From: Manduca sexta | Taxonomy: Eukaryota; Arthropoda; Insecta; Lepidoptera; Sphingidae | Assembly: GCF_014839805.1 (NCBI RefSeq) | Contig: NC_051140.1 | Coordinates: 9,445,826 to 9,509,825, forward strand | Direction: 5' to 3' | DNA: 64,000 nt | In this document: positions 49,301 through 57,400 of the stretch, one piece after another | Layout of the letters: every line of letters starts with the position of its first letter | Numbering within the stretch: position 1 is the stretch's first letter | Program-made: the position numbers and the translations under genes | Notes under the pieces: generated by a model | What the model saw: the letters and a program-made list of their open reading frames with translations, nothing else | Databases searched by the model: none | What the model was told of the DNA's origin: nothing

Positions 49301-49750
49301 ATTATCTGTTTCGTTCTTTGTAATCGGCATGCGTGTGTATTTTTTTCTAACGTAAATTAAAATATATCCGTCATCGATATTGCATTCTAATAACCATGAG
49401 CTACGTATATAATGTTTTTCCCTTTAGTTTCTGATTTTGTTCGTTTAGGTTTAACTCTCGCAGTTTCCTCTGAATGTTCCAGTTGCGTAAAGCACAATGT
49501 ATTAGATTGTAAATAGAGTTGGTGTCGGTTTGTTTACACCGGCGCGCCGGTGCGGCGGTGCGGCGGAGCGGTGATGGCGGCGCGTTTGTTTGTTGACGCG
49601 CGGGCGGCGTGGCGCGTGCCGGTGCGTGGTGCATACCCTGGTGACGATGAGCGGCGTGGCGAGGTCCGCGCCGCCGACGAGCCGCAGGCCCCAGTTGATG
49701 TCGCGCGAGTCGCGGTGCAGCGTCACCACGAAGGTGTGCAGACGGCCCAT
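25337..49750 (-). CDS. Zasp66: Z-disc PDZ/ZM-motif protein Zasp66
   Basis: Zasp66 is an Alp/Enigma-family protein of insect muscle Z-discs; the PDZ domain and ZM motif mediate alpha-actinin binding. Ten coding exons in transcript order: 49750-49637, 43990-43842, 42518-42432, 40487-40298, 29549-29403, 28177-28130, 27475-27387, 26383-26251, 25900-25838, 25423-25337. All nine junctions fit GT-AG and phase, giving 369 codons (368 aa). PDZ is residues 1-87 (INWGLRLVGGADLATPLIVT as the ligand-binding strand and loop, then GDIIAKIDDYDARDL). A Pro-rich linker of two exons follows. Exon 5 starts PYRTTPLVLPGAKV, which I recognise from fly Zasp66. The ZM motif is in HKQFNSPINLYSEQNI (248-263). The C-terminus is SNSFKRLMYNVLGDTEF. 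No LIM domains are present, as expected for Zasp66. The ATG at 49750 sits in an ideal context (CACCATGG). Introns total about 23 kb. Many exons are very GC-rich. Confidence 0.93.
25600..25830. other. Zasp66 last-exon-side intron sequence with repeat-like character
   Basis: Between exons 25423 and 25838. The block from 'acttacaagctataagtttc' to 'taatggaaacgcggctt' has the look of a degraded mobile element, but no terminal repeats could be matched. I cannot assign it. Confidence 0.25.
26100..26185 (-). repeat. tRNA-like/SINE fragment in Zasp66 intron
   Basis: On the minus strand a B-box GGTTCGAATCC is flanked by an imperfect T-stem. There is no complete cloverleaf or A-box at the right distance, so this is a fragment of a tRNA-derived repeat rather than a tRNA gene. 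Confidence 0.45.
26642..26847 (+). other. Exon-like open frame opposite Zasp66 (unassigned)
   Basis: A plus-strand frame stays open for 69 codons and ends MLDDKYRALHDIDSLTDER just before GAAAG|GTAGCA, a plausible splice donor. Possible acceptors are ...GGCTCAG at 26693-26699 and ...CGTTTAG at 26738-26744. The translation has a normal, charged composition, while the minus strand here gives an unlikely protein. It lies in the intron between Zasp66 exons 7 and 8. I do not recognise the product, and it could be a pseudo-exon or a fragment of another gene. Confidence 0.3.
33901..33978 (-). CDS. Zasp66: Candidate alternative first coding exon of Zasp66
   Basis: The frame starts with ATG at 33978 in good context (CACAATGG) and encodes 26 residues (MAVNPNFFPNGYQDPKHPEE...VVTNW). 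It ends exactly at a donor (TGG|GTGCGT) in phase 0. The next downstream exon (29549) starts in phase 0 with PYRTTPLV, so a splice gives an in-frame isoform without the PDZ domain but with the ZM motif (215 aa). It lies in the 10.7-kb intron 4. The upstream sequence gives no clear promoter element. The prediction rests on phase, start context and protein-like composition only. Confidence 0.5.
36985..37060 (-). mobile_element. tRNA-derived SINE fragment
   Basis: Read on minus: a B-box-like GGATACGATTCC preceded by an A-box-like stretch (AGTGAGCGATTACTTGG) about 40 bases upstream. The arrangement fits a tRNA-derived SINE head; the body is not clear. Confidence 0.45.
37705..38010 (+). repeat. Dispersed lepidopteran repeat in Zasp66 intron 4
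   Basis: The block runs from 'gacgagacgagctagccatt' through 'ccaacaccttgaattacaaa' to 'tcacatatgagagacctacc'. I recognise it as a repeat frequently present in lepidopteran introns and untranslated regions. The overlapping open frames (85 and 76 codons) are chance translations of the repeat. Confidence 0.55.
38405..38505 (-). mobile_element. tRNA-derived SINE fragment
   Basis: On minus: TGGTCTAGTGATTTG (A-box-like) and, about 30 bases on, GGTTCAATTAT (B-box-like), followed by a T-rich body. The tRNA-like head is degraded. Confidence 0.5.
40045..40297 (-). repeat. Duplicated intron flank, copy B
   Basis: Aligned with 42180-42431 over about 230 bp on the donor side of the two exons. The shared block ACAAATCATGA ends exactly 51 bases from the donor in both copies. 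Other shared blocks include 'atctattggctt/gtctattggctt' and 'gatgct.gttatctat/gatgctcgttgtctat'. Confidence 0.8.
40298..40487 (-). CDS. Zasp66: Zasp66 exon 4, Pro/Thr-rich linker (duplicate copy B)
   Basis: This 190-nt exon encodes residues 117-180, rich in Pro, Ala, Ser and Thr, with an acidic end (TDDTIDESIHSQ). Its first bases (GGACGGTGAGCC) are identical to a segment near the start of exon 3, and its donor flank is homologous to that of exon 3. Confidence 0.85.
41365..41500 (+). repeat. Diverged dispersed repeat, copy 2
   Basis: Partner of the copy at 9335-9480 (shared 'aacgattttattctt' and 'taaaaa' blocks in the same order). It lies in the Zasp66 intron between exons 3 and 4. Confidence 0.45.
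42180..42431 (-). repeat. Duplicated intron flank, copy A
   Basis: Partner of 40045-40297; see that entry. Similarity extends at least from about 24 bases past the donor to about 250 bases past it. Confidence 0.8.
42432..42518 (-). CDS. Zasp66: Zasp66 exon 3, Pro-rich linker (duplicate copy A)
   Basis: This 87-nt exon encodes residues 88-117 right after the PDZ domain (NVDGEPPRPAGTPMAPRS...). The shared sequence GGACGGTGAGCC is read in a different frame (GAC GGT GAG) from copy B (ACG GTG AGC). Confidence 0.85.
43842..43990 (-). CDS. Zasp66: Zasp66 exon 2, second half of the PDZ domain
   Basis: Encodes VTAGTPAGKELVRGDIIAK... to IKLVVQ, the strands and helix that complete the PDZ fold. It begins in phase 0 and ends with AG for a split Arg codon completed by exon 3. 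Confidence 0.93.
44440..44493. repeat. Perfect 25-bp inverted repeat with 4-nt loop
   Basis: Arms 44440-44464 and 44469-44493 are exact reverse complements with loop AATA. Outside the arms a further short match with one mismatch exists. There is no target duplication or terminal motif of a known element. Confidence 0.9.
44890..45540. other. Zasp66 intron 1 segment with two unassigned GC-rich patches
   Basis: The patches at about 44935-45065 and about 45455-45540 are clearly more GC-rich than the surrounding intron. Both give short open frames (70 and 99 codons) without recognisable domains. They may be degraded transposon pieces; no termini were found. Confidence 0.3.
45881..46052 (+). mobile_element. 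tRNA-derived SINE
   Basis: The head TGCCTCGGTGGCGTAGTTGT (A-box region) and GGATTCAAATCCC (B-box region) is followed by 'gatatttgggtttttctgct' and a TG/T-rich tail. It is the same family as the copy at 5105-5330. The stems of a tRNA are degraded, so it is not a working tRNA gene. Confidence 0.75.
49637..49750 (-). CDS. Zasp66: Zasp66 first PDZ exon (PDZ isoform start)
   Basis: ATG at 49750 lies in CACCATGG, the strongest start context in the gene. The 38 codons cover the first PDZ strands (HTFVVTLHRDSRDINWGL). The frame is also open upstream (HLRFVLLRTT) to a possible acceptor CAG at about 49780, so a longer N-terminus from an upstream exon is possible. Confidence 0.88.
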
Positions 49751-51641
49751 GGTGGTGCGCAGGAGCACGAAGCGCAGATGCACTGGTGTCCGCGTGTTAC
49801 GCAAGCGCGGTGAGTCGCGGACGTGTGGCGATGCTGTGCGCCCGCGGCGGCAACACACGACGTTGTGCGCGCTAATTTCGCCTCACCGCAAATCGCACCT
49901 CCCCCTGCCCGTAACATTCGCGTAACCCTGCCAGTGCTTTACCCACCGACCCACTAATTCGCTTTACGCTAAATGTTTATCGATAGGTAGTTAATTATTT
50001 ATTCGATACACCCAATAAACGCATCACGCGTGATTGTATAATTCCATACGCGTTACACAAACATGTGAATATATAGTGTGGGTAAAAATTTTACAATAAT
50101 ATTTTTATATTATTTTTTATAGTGATTATTTATAAATTGTAATTTGTTTAAAATAGTGAATACTTAGCTAAAATAATAAAATCAGGTTTTATAAATGTTA
50201 ACCCTAATTATTTCATTCCAATATAATGTGTTCTAGATATAAATCAATACAATTGAAAAACAAGTATGAAATCAAATTATTTATTAAGATAACGCAAGCG
50301 GTGACTTCGGATTAATCGATTCTTTATATTTAGATCGTTAATGGCTGACAAATGACAAGTAACGACCATCGACTTTATTACGTTTCGGAGCAGCTGTTAG
50401 GTTTAAACTAGTCCAGTATTATATTTATTAAATTTCATCCATATAATATAAGACATTATATTGCAGATATAACGCTTATGTAGTGAAAACTGAGGCTAAA
50501 GCGAGTCAAATCAATAAGTATAATTCGAATATGTAGTCATTAAAGTGTAGAAAAATATCGACAGAGAAAAAGAAATCATAATTATATTATACAATACCAC
50601 TACCATTGACATATATTCTATAGACACGAAAGTCCATATAAACTATTTTTTCAAAATCTGATCCAAAATGGCAACCAAAACGTCACTGTTATAACCTATT
50701 TATTCACTTGAACAACAAATAATTTTACTTATTTGACTAATATTTTTTATTCAAATCCAGGTTTACACTTAGACTCGAGTTTTTATATCATGAGCGCCAC
50801 TCCGTACGCAACCAGAAGCTGTCAATATTGACCATACTAAAGTCAGTTGGAATGGATATCAATTCAAATCATCTGAACACAGTGAATGTTCGGAACGCTA
50901 AATCTAGTACGTTGTACTACATATGATAGCGATGACCACTACTTACATAATATTGAAAAAAACCTCAGTAAACAATTTTAAAAGTAAGTTATTGCAATGT
51001 GGTATCACATAATATTTCTCTTCATAATTATAAAAAAATCCTCATTTTTATACACGTTTTAACCTATTGTTCCGTATTAGTCTTAGTTTAAATTTAAAAT
51101 TTCATCATGTAGGCTAATCCTAATAAATTACATTGACCTTTACGAAATCTTTAGCTCAATTTCGCATGCCGGTATATTTAGACTTAATTATAAAAAAAAA
51201 GTCACATTTGTAAATAGTCTAATTTTCTTAACATGACCAACTATCCAGTGCCATGCTGGATGCTATGTAGTTTTGGGAGTGTTCTTAGTTAAGGCAGAAT
51301 ACACTATTGAAAAGGCAATCGCGGCATTTAACATCTGTCAAGCAGATTTCCTTTCTCTTTATCTAGTTGTAATTTAACAAAACTTATATGACAACACTGC
51401 GGCTATATTTCTTCTTCTAAAAAAATATGGAAGTACTATTGCTTTATCCTAGTAGCACCTGAGATCCTGGCTCTCAGCAGTGAACTATTCTTTATTTTAC
51501 TTAGTTTATGAATTGTGTTCGAATGGATTATCCACACCTAAGTTCATATTTCAACTGTAAACTTATTTAGATATAACTTATTAATTTAAAATTAATCAAT
51601 AAAATCATAAACATAACTATAAAACAAAAGTAAAATCATAC

Positions 51642-51731
51642 CTTCCCCCGTCCGTAGTACCTCGGCTCATCTTCAGGGTCGGTGCGCATGTGCGGCACTC
51701 TCCAAAATGGTGGCCTCTGGTACATCGGCAT
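51642..51731 (-). CDS. Candidate alternative first coding exon of Zasp66 or of an unknown transcript
   Basis: ATG at 51731 opens a 30-codon frame (MPMYQRPPFWRVPHMR...EPRYYGRGK) ending at GGGAAG|GTATGA, a good donor in phase 0. The intron sequence would stop translation at once, which argues for splicing. Its phase does not fit the most likely acceptor before the PDZ exon, but it fits the phase-0 exons at 29549, 28177 and 27475. Composition is protein-like (W, P, H, Y rich). It is 1.9 kb upstream of the PDZ start exon on the same strand. Confidence 0.45.
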
Positions 51732-51799
51732 GTTCAAAATTTTTCAACACGTTTTGCAGGAAAACTACAACAATATTATTATATTCAACAAGTACGTCA

Positions 51800-52340
51800 T
51801 CTACATATAAGAGATCAAATGCATGTACCGCTGACTGTTATTCCGATTCCAATGGTTCATCAATTTAATATAATAACCCACGTAGGTGTTTGGCATCAAA
51901 CCCACGCAGTAAATCACCGGGCCCATGAACAAGGTCGGGCTCACGTGGAAAGTGTTAGACGCTACGGGGTAGTGGGGGGTCCGGGGACCCGGAGGAGGGA
52001 CCGCAGGACCGGAGGGACTCACCAGATGGCGCGGAGTGGCGTCGTTACTTGGGCAGCGCAGCTCGCTCAGTGCGGTTTTGTATTATCTCGAATTATTCCC
52101 GGCAACATCAAACTATGTCTATTTTTTGCCTCGGAGATGTCTGCGCGCGGTGCGTCGGTGCGTCGGGACGAGCCGAGAGTGATTTACAAGGCGGTGCCGT
52201 CGCGCTGTTTCTGGGCCAATATAAAAATCCGCAACAATCCGTACGGGCCGGGACTCGCTCTCCTCACGGTTCGTTGATCCCGACATTGCGCCTGTTACAC
52301 TCAACGCTTCTAGAAAACCGTCCACGTGGTACACAACTAT
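51800..52340. promoter_or_regulatory. GC-rich region upstream of Zasp66, likely promoter or first exon
   Basis: A 500-bp GC-rich stretch in otherwise AT-rich DNA just upstream of the gene. On the minus strand a consensus donor (CATCTG|GTGAGT, boundary at 52023) could end an untranslated first exon. TATAAAAA at about 52220 reads on the plus strand, the wrong direction for Zasp66. Long frames are open on both strands here, as is common in GC-rich DNA. Confidence 0.4.
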
Positions 52341-53015
52341 GACCTCATTTCAGTTGTCTTAAAAAAATACGAATCATTGTACATTTCAGAGGGAATTGAT
52401 AATTATGATCTAAAATTATATTATGGGCCATATTCTGTAGCCGCAATTTCAGAAACACTTTAGCCATTGATCGATTATAATACTATTCGCTATCGATAAA
52501 TAACAACACTAGTTTAAAAACGTTATATCAAACATTTATTTTGATTAGAATTTTACAAGCTTCGATTAATATTAAAATAGGAAGAACATAATTATAAAAT
52601 AAACATAATTGTTATTAAAAAACAAAAACCTTAAAAAATTTAAGAATTATTATTTTTTAATTGCTGAACACGTGAAGACGACGAAATTTGGTGTAAAATT
52701 GCAAATAATCCTAAAATGTATCATATAAATATTAACAACTTCTAAAGACAGTGATATAACATTGATAGAAATAAAATAGGGACGCGAATCTATGATATAT
52801 GCTGTGATGTTAGTAACAAGTATAAACTAATTCAGTATACTATCTTTTGCTATTGTTATTTGCGAAAATAAAAGTCTCAGAGTACACTTTTCTACAATAA
52901 AATATGACATATACGTAATATTATATTAATACTTGTTTTATCTGTGTACCAACTGACAAATTTCATCGAAATCTATAAACTATAATGTCTAACACAAACA
53001 TCCTAAGGGTACAAA

Positions 53016-53711
53016 TCCGAGACGAGCCACAGATTGCAGCTGCAGGCGGTTTTTGCCTGCGGTTGCAGTCGACCGCATTATTATCTGCAGTCGGGGTCTT
53101 TTCCATTCCGAGATGGACTGCAAGCCACACATGCCAAGATTGCAAGTCTTAGGCATTTCCAGAGAGTTTTACATTACGTCAGTCACAATAGCAATCCAAT
53201 TAAATTAAGTTGATGTCATATTTCGAAAAGTGACACGTAAAGATCGAAGATTTTTCATTTAGAGACATGATTTTAACAAATTTAATCGACATTGACGTTT
53301 CATCTGATGATTTTTTTTAACTAAATAAAAACTTTGAAGCATTTTTTCATCACTCACTCTCGTGTAAATGCTATATTGTATGATATTAATAAAATTGATG
53401 TTTTGTTGCTTTTATTTTAGTATGGATTCTACAGATAGTGTTCATGCCTTGTAGTCTATGTCACTGGTGCTGCGGTGGGCCGCAGGTACAATGTCGCTCG
53501 GAATCATTATCATAGAAGTTCATAGTGTATTCTAGCTTTTGCTCGCGGCTTTGCCCGCGTGAAAATAAAAATCGGTTTAGTAGATTTTGAGAAAATCGAT
53601 AACATACAGACAAATAAAAGGGTACTTTGTTTTATTATATGTATAAATATATAAATAGTAGTTTTGCTTGCAGTTTGCGACATGCAGCTGCCGTCTGTGC
53701 TTCGTCTCGGA
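53016..53711. mobile_element. Candidate DNA transposon/MITE with about 30-bp inverted ends
   Basis: The left end TCCGAGACGAGCCACAGA and the reverse complement of the right end (TCCGAGACGAAGCACAGA) match, and the match continues imperfectly through GCAGCTGCA on both sides. No transposase frame lies between them. A reversed Helitron-like end at 53535-53570 appears to sit inside it. No clear target duplication was found. Confidence 0.5.
53535..53575 (-). mobile_element. Helitron-like 3' end fragment
   Basis: 'ctagcttttgctcgcggctt' followed by 'tgcccgcgtg' is the reversed CTAG end and GC tract of the class seen at 10746 and 57781. The rest of the element was not recognised. Confidence 0.55.
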
Positions 53712-54236
53712 CTTGATATTTTACATATATTTGCTTATATTATTTATAGGATTAAATAGATAATACTCCAACATTAAAAATTGATTTAAAATTAACAAAT
53801 TGTCTTAAAGATATTGTGACAAAATATGTTTTTCAATAACATCATTAATTGCTTAAAATTACTTGCTTAAATTGCTATTAATAAAGTAAAATAAGTCTCA
53901 TTAATTTGACTATAATGCACAAAAATATTGAATGACAAAAAATTTACAGACAATTTTTTTTATGTAACACAACGAAACAGCCCTCTTACGGACATAAAAA
54001 AACAATAAATCAGTATCAATAGAGTTGTTTTAACTATTCTTAGGTCTGAAGCATCACAAAATACGAAATGAGTTTAAATTAACTGTCATTGTAAAACTTA
54101 ATACTTTATATGGCAAGACAGAGAGCTTAGTCGAACAATTATTAGAAATAAAAACATCTCACTTTTGATTTTCTTAATAAAGCCACTACTTAAACAAACT
54201 CCATATACATTAATCCTAAACAAAATTCTATAATAT

Positions 54237-54242
54237 TTATTA
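54237..54242 (-). terminator. Candidate MICU1 poly(A) signal
   Basis: TTTATT on plus (AATAAA on minus), about 190 bases past the MICU1 stop, the nearest canonical signal found. Confidence 0.45.
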
Positions 54243-54429
54243 CATTAGTAGACTAAATGTAAATTCATAGCCAATTTTATAAAAAATGCGAAATTCGAAG
54301 ACCAATTGTTTTATAACATATACAGTATAAAAAACACTTCAATGGTAACAATTTCAATAACATTCCACTAAAATTTTAACTGAGAAGTGTATATTACATG
54401 TCGAGGATTTTTATCTACTATATTTTTAT

Positions 54430-57400
54430 CTAGAAATCTAAGATAGCCGGTTTTGTGTCTCTAGCGCATTTGATTAGTGAATGCATAAGTTTAACAAAAC
54501 CTGTGTCCTTTGGCTTCTCCAGGCCGCGGAGCAGTCTGTTCTTCATCACCGCCACAAACTCACGGTTGCTGAGTTGACCATCCACTAAAAGAAAAAAAAA
54601 ATATTAACAAATAACATAATGAATAACTATCCCTAATTTTGACTGCCCTGAAGTTAGTTTACCATCCCCTCTCTACCTCTGTTAAACATAAACAAATTAA
54701 TAAGTGTTGATAAAATTTCGATAGTCGTCAGACCGCCTTGTAGTTAGTTTACCACATCCAGTCTTTACGCCTTCTGATGCTCTAAAAAGTTGGAAAACTA
54801 TAATTGTCATGCAGGCCAAAACTAATTTCAACGCAGCCATAAATATTAGACATTATCCAGTCCCGAAACCATTAAAGCTATGAATGATTAAGGTATATTA
54901 CACAGACTCATTCAGCACTATAAAAACAGAATTTACGTTATATACTTAATAAGAGCCGACACATATTTCGACTACATAATTGCTAGAAAATACACTAAAT
55001 CAACCTATCAGCTAAGGGGCCGTTCAAGTATTACATAATGAAATTTTTGAGAACCCCCCCCCCTCCCCCAGGTAACGCTTCGTAACGTTTTTCTTTACCC
55101 CACTCCCTAAAAGTTACGTAACACTAAAGTGTCAATTATTATCTAACATTCACAATTATATTACGCTAAGTACCGGAGTGACGCTAAAATACCTTTATTA
55201 TTGTTTTAAAATCGAATAACCAATGTTACGTAAGGAGTTGTACGAAATCCCCCTCCCTCCTCTATAACGTAACGTAACGTTCTACAAGATCCCCTAATTG
55301 CGTTACGTAATACTTGAACGGCCCCTAATGAAGCCACTATATACTGACTGTTCTCATCGAAGATAGTGAAGACGACGTTGATGACATGCGGGTGCAAGTC
55401 CACGTGCGCGACGGTGCGCGCCACGTGCCGCAGCGTGGGCTGGTCGATAGACGCGCCCGCGATGTGGTAGAACGTCAGCGCCGTGTCCACGTCGTTGATG
55501 TTGTTCAGCAGGTGGAAGAACTTCAGGTAGTCATCCTTCGTGATGCCGATGCCGTGGTCACGGAAACTGAATTTAACAATTATTTTTATACAAATGTATT
55601 GCGGAATGAGCAAGCCTTTCGGCTGATGGTAACTGTTCGTTGACAGTAGCAATACCTGCCGACCGTTGAAGTATAACGGCATTGCACTTCACTCGGCACA
55701 CTAACACGTTAGATGTTAAGTGTCGTAATGATTTATTTTCATTTTTTATTCATTAGTAGTTAGTGATATTATATTGCAATAATTAATTGAAGCCAATTTT
55801 ATGTGTGATATTATTCCTGGTTAAAGATAACGTTTCTATTTGTTTAACACGAATTTAATATTTAAGTTTTGTCGTCCGTGACTAACTTTACGCCACTTGT
55901 AAAGATTGGTGTCTATTTACAACAGTCTTATTCTTCGGGACATCTTAAAATATCAAAAGAAAATCTATTTGCCTCCCTTTATCCAACAAGAACATTGAAT
56001 ATTTGAACACTTATGTTACTATTACCAATATAAATTATGCAAGCGCAAAATTAAGAAACTAATTTTTTTTTATACAAACTATTAATAGTGTAGTGTGCAA
56101 GTGGCTAGCAAACTGTTTAAAAGAATACAGTTGTGGTTTTTGTACTTACGTCTTTTTGACTCGTTTCAGCATCCTCGCCTTTTTCTTGGCAGGGTAACCA
56201 GCGTATGCCAACAATAGCTCCGCGAAATCAGCCTCGGTGATGCGCCCATTTTCATCTGAAAATGTTTTTACAAATCAAAGCCGTAAAATTTTGCGTGAAT
56301 CTATTTATATAACTTGGGGGTTTCAGAGGTACTTGATTCTCGAAAATACAAAAACGCAGTAACACAACGCGGAACTGTTATTTAATAACGTGATCTTCTA
56401 TGATTAGTTTCATCGCTTAATTTTTTTATCGAACTGCCATGTGTGCATTCCAGTTCGTAGACCGTATTAAAAACTAGCATAAACGTATTTTAATGTTCTC
56501 ACAGAGCTTCAGGACGTTCTCCAATTATATACATGTTGCTGGATCATTCCATAAACTTGACGTATAACAACGCCATACTAGACTTCATACTCATATAAGC
56601 GTTTTGGTGTACCTTCACTGTAAGCTTATATTCGATTTTAAATAATGAAATATTGTTTACGTAGTACTGCACTGCGTGTTACTATTAGATATTTATTTTA
56701 AAACTAATTTTTGTACAGCTTAAGAGTTGTGTAAGACAAAATCAAAAGATTTATTGTTTCATTACCTACAATCATACTCTGTGTAGAAATGCTAATGAAT
56801 GTACACAAACCTGGTTGTTTCCTTTGGAATTCAAGCGAGAGTATTTCTTTTTGCAGTTGGTGTTGGAAGTCTAAAAACTTTTCGATCGTCAACTTCTGAT
56901 TCAACTTCGGCCCGAAGAAGTAAGTTGTGAGAGCGGAGTTGATGCCCTGAAAGAGAGTAATTATAGACATTAATTGATATTCATTATATTTTTCTTCTTA
57001 TTATATTTCCTATATTTCTTTCGATAGGGTTGGTCAGCGTTACCTATTTACAAGATAATCACAGACGTAGCGCTTAACTAAGAAGATTCCTACAATAATG
57101 GAGCTAATAAAGTAGTTTGATGAAACAACGCTCTGGGCCTGTCCGTGACGTCATTACACTATACATCTCTCTTGTAAAGCGCCCATACCTAACACAGGCC
57201 TACTTATTTGAATGTTAATGTTAAGTTGGTTTATGCTATTATGTATCGTAAGCTTTGATTGTGACATGTAAGTTACGGTTAACACAACCTCACCTCATTT
57301 CCCGCCTATCACCCTAGAATATATTTGATATCAGGAATGAAATCAAAACTGAAAATAATATATATTCAAAATCGCCCTTACGGCACAGACGTTCATGACA

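Noticed and set aside
49550..49925. Plus-strand frames of 87 and 111 codons
   Set aside because: Antisense to the PDZ exon of Zasp66.
51690..52277. 195-codon plus-strand open frame
   Set aside because: It starts opposite the MPMYQRPP exon, has no domain and a random-looking composition; kept only as part of the GC-rich block finding.
55386..55643. 85-codon plus-strand frame rich in Val and Arg
   Set aside because: Antisense to the MICU1 exon at 55349-55566.
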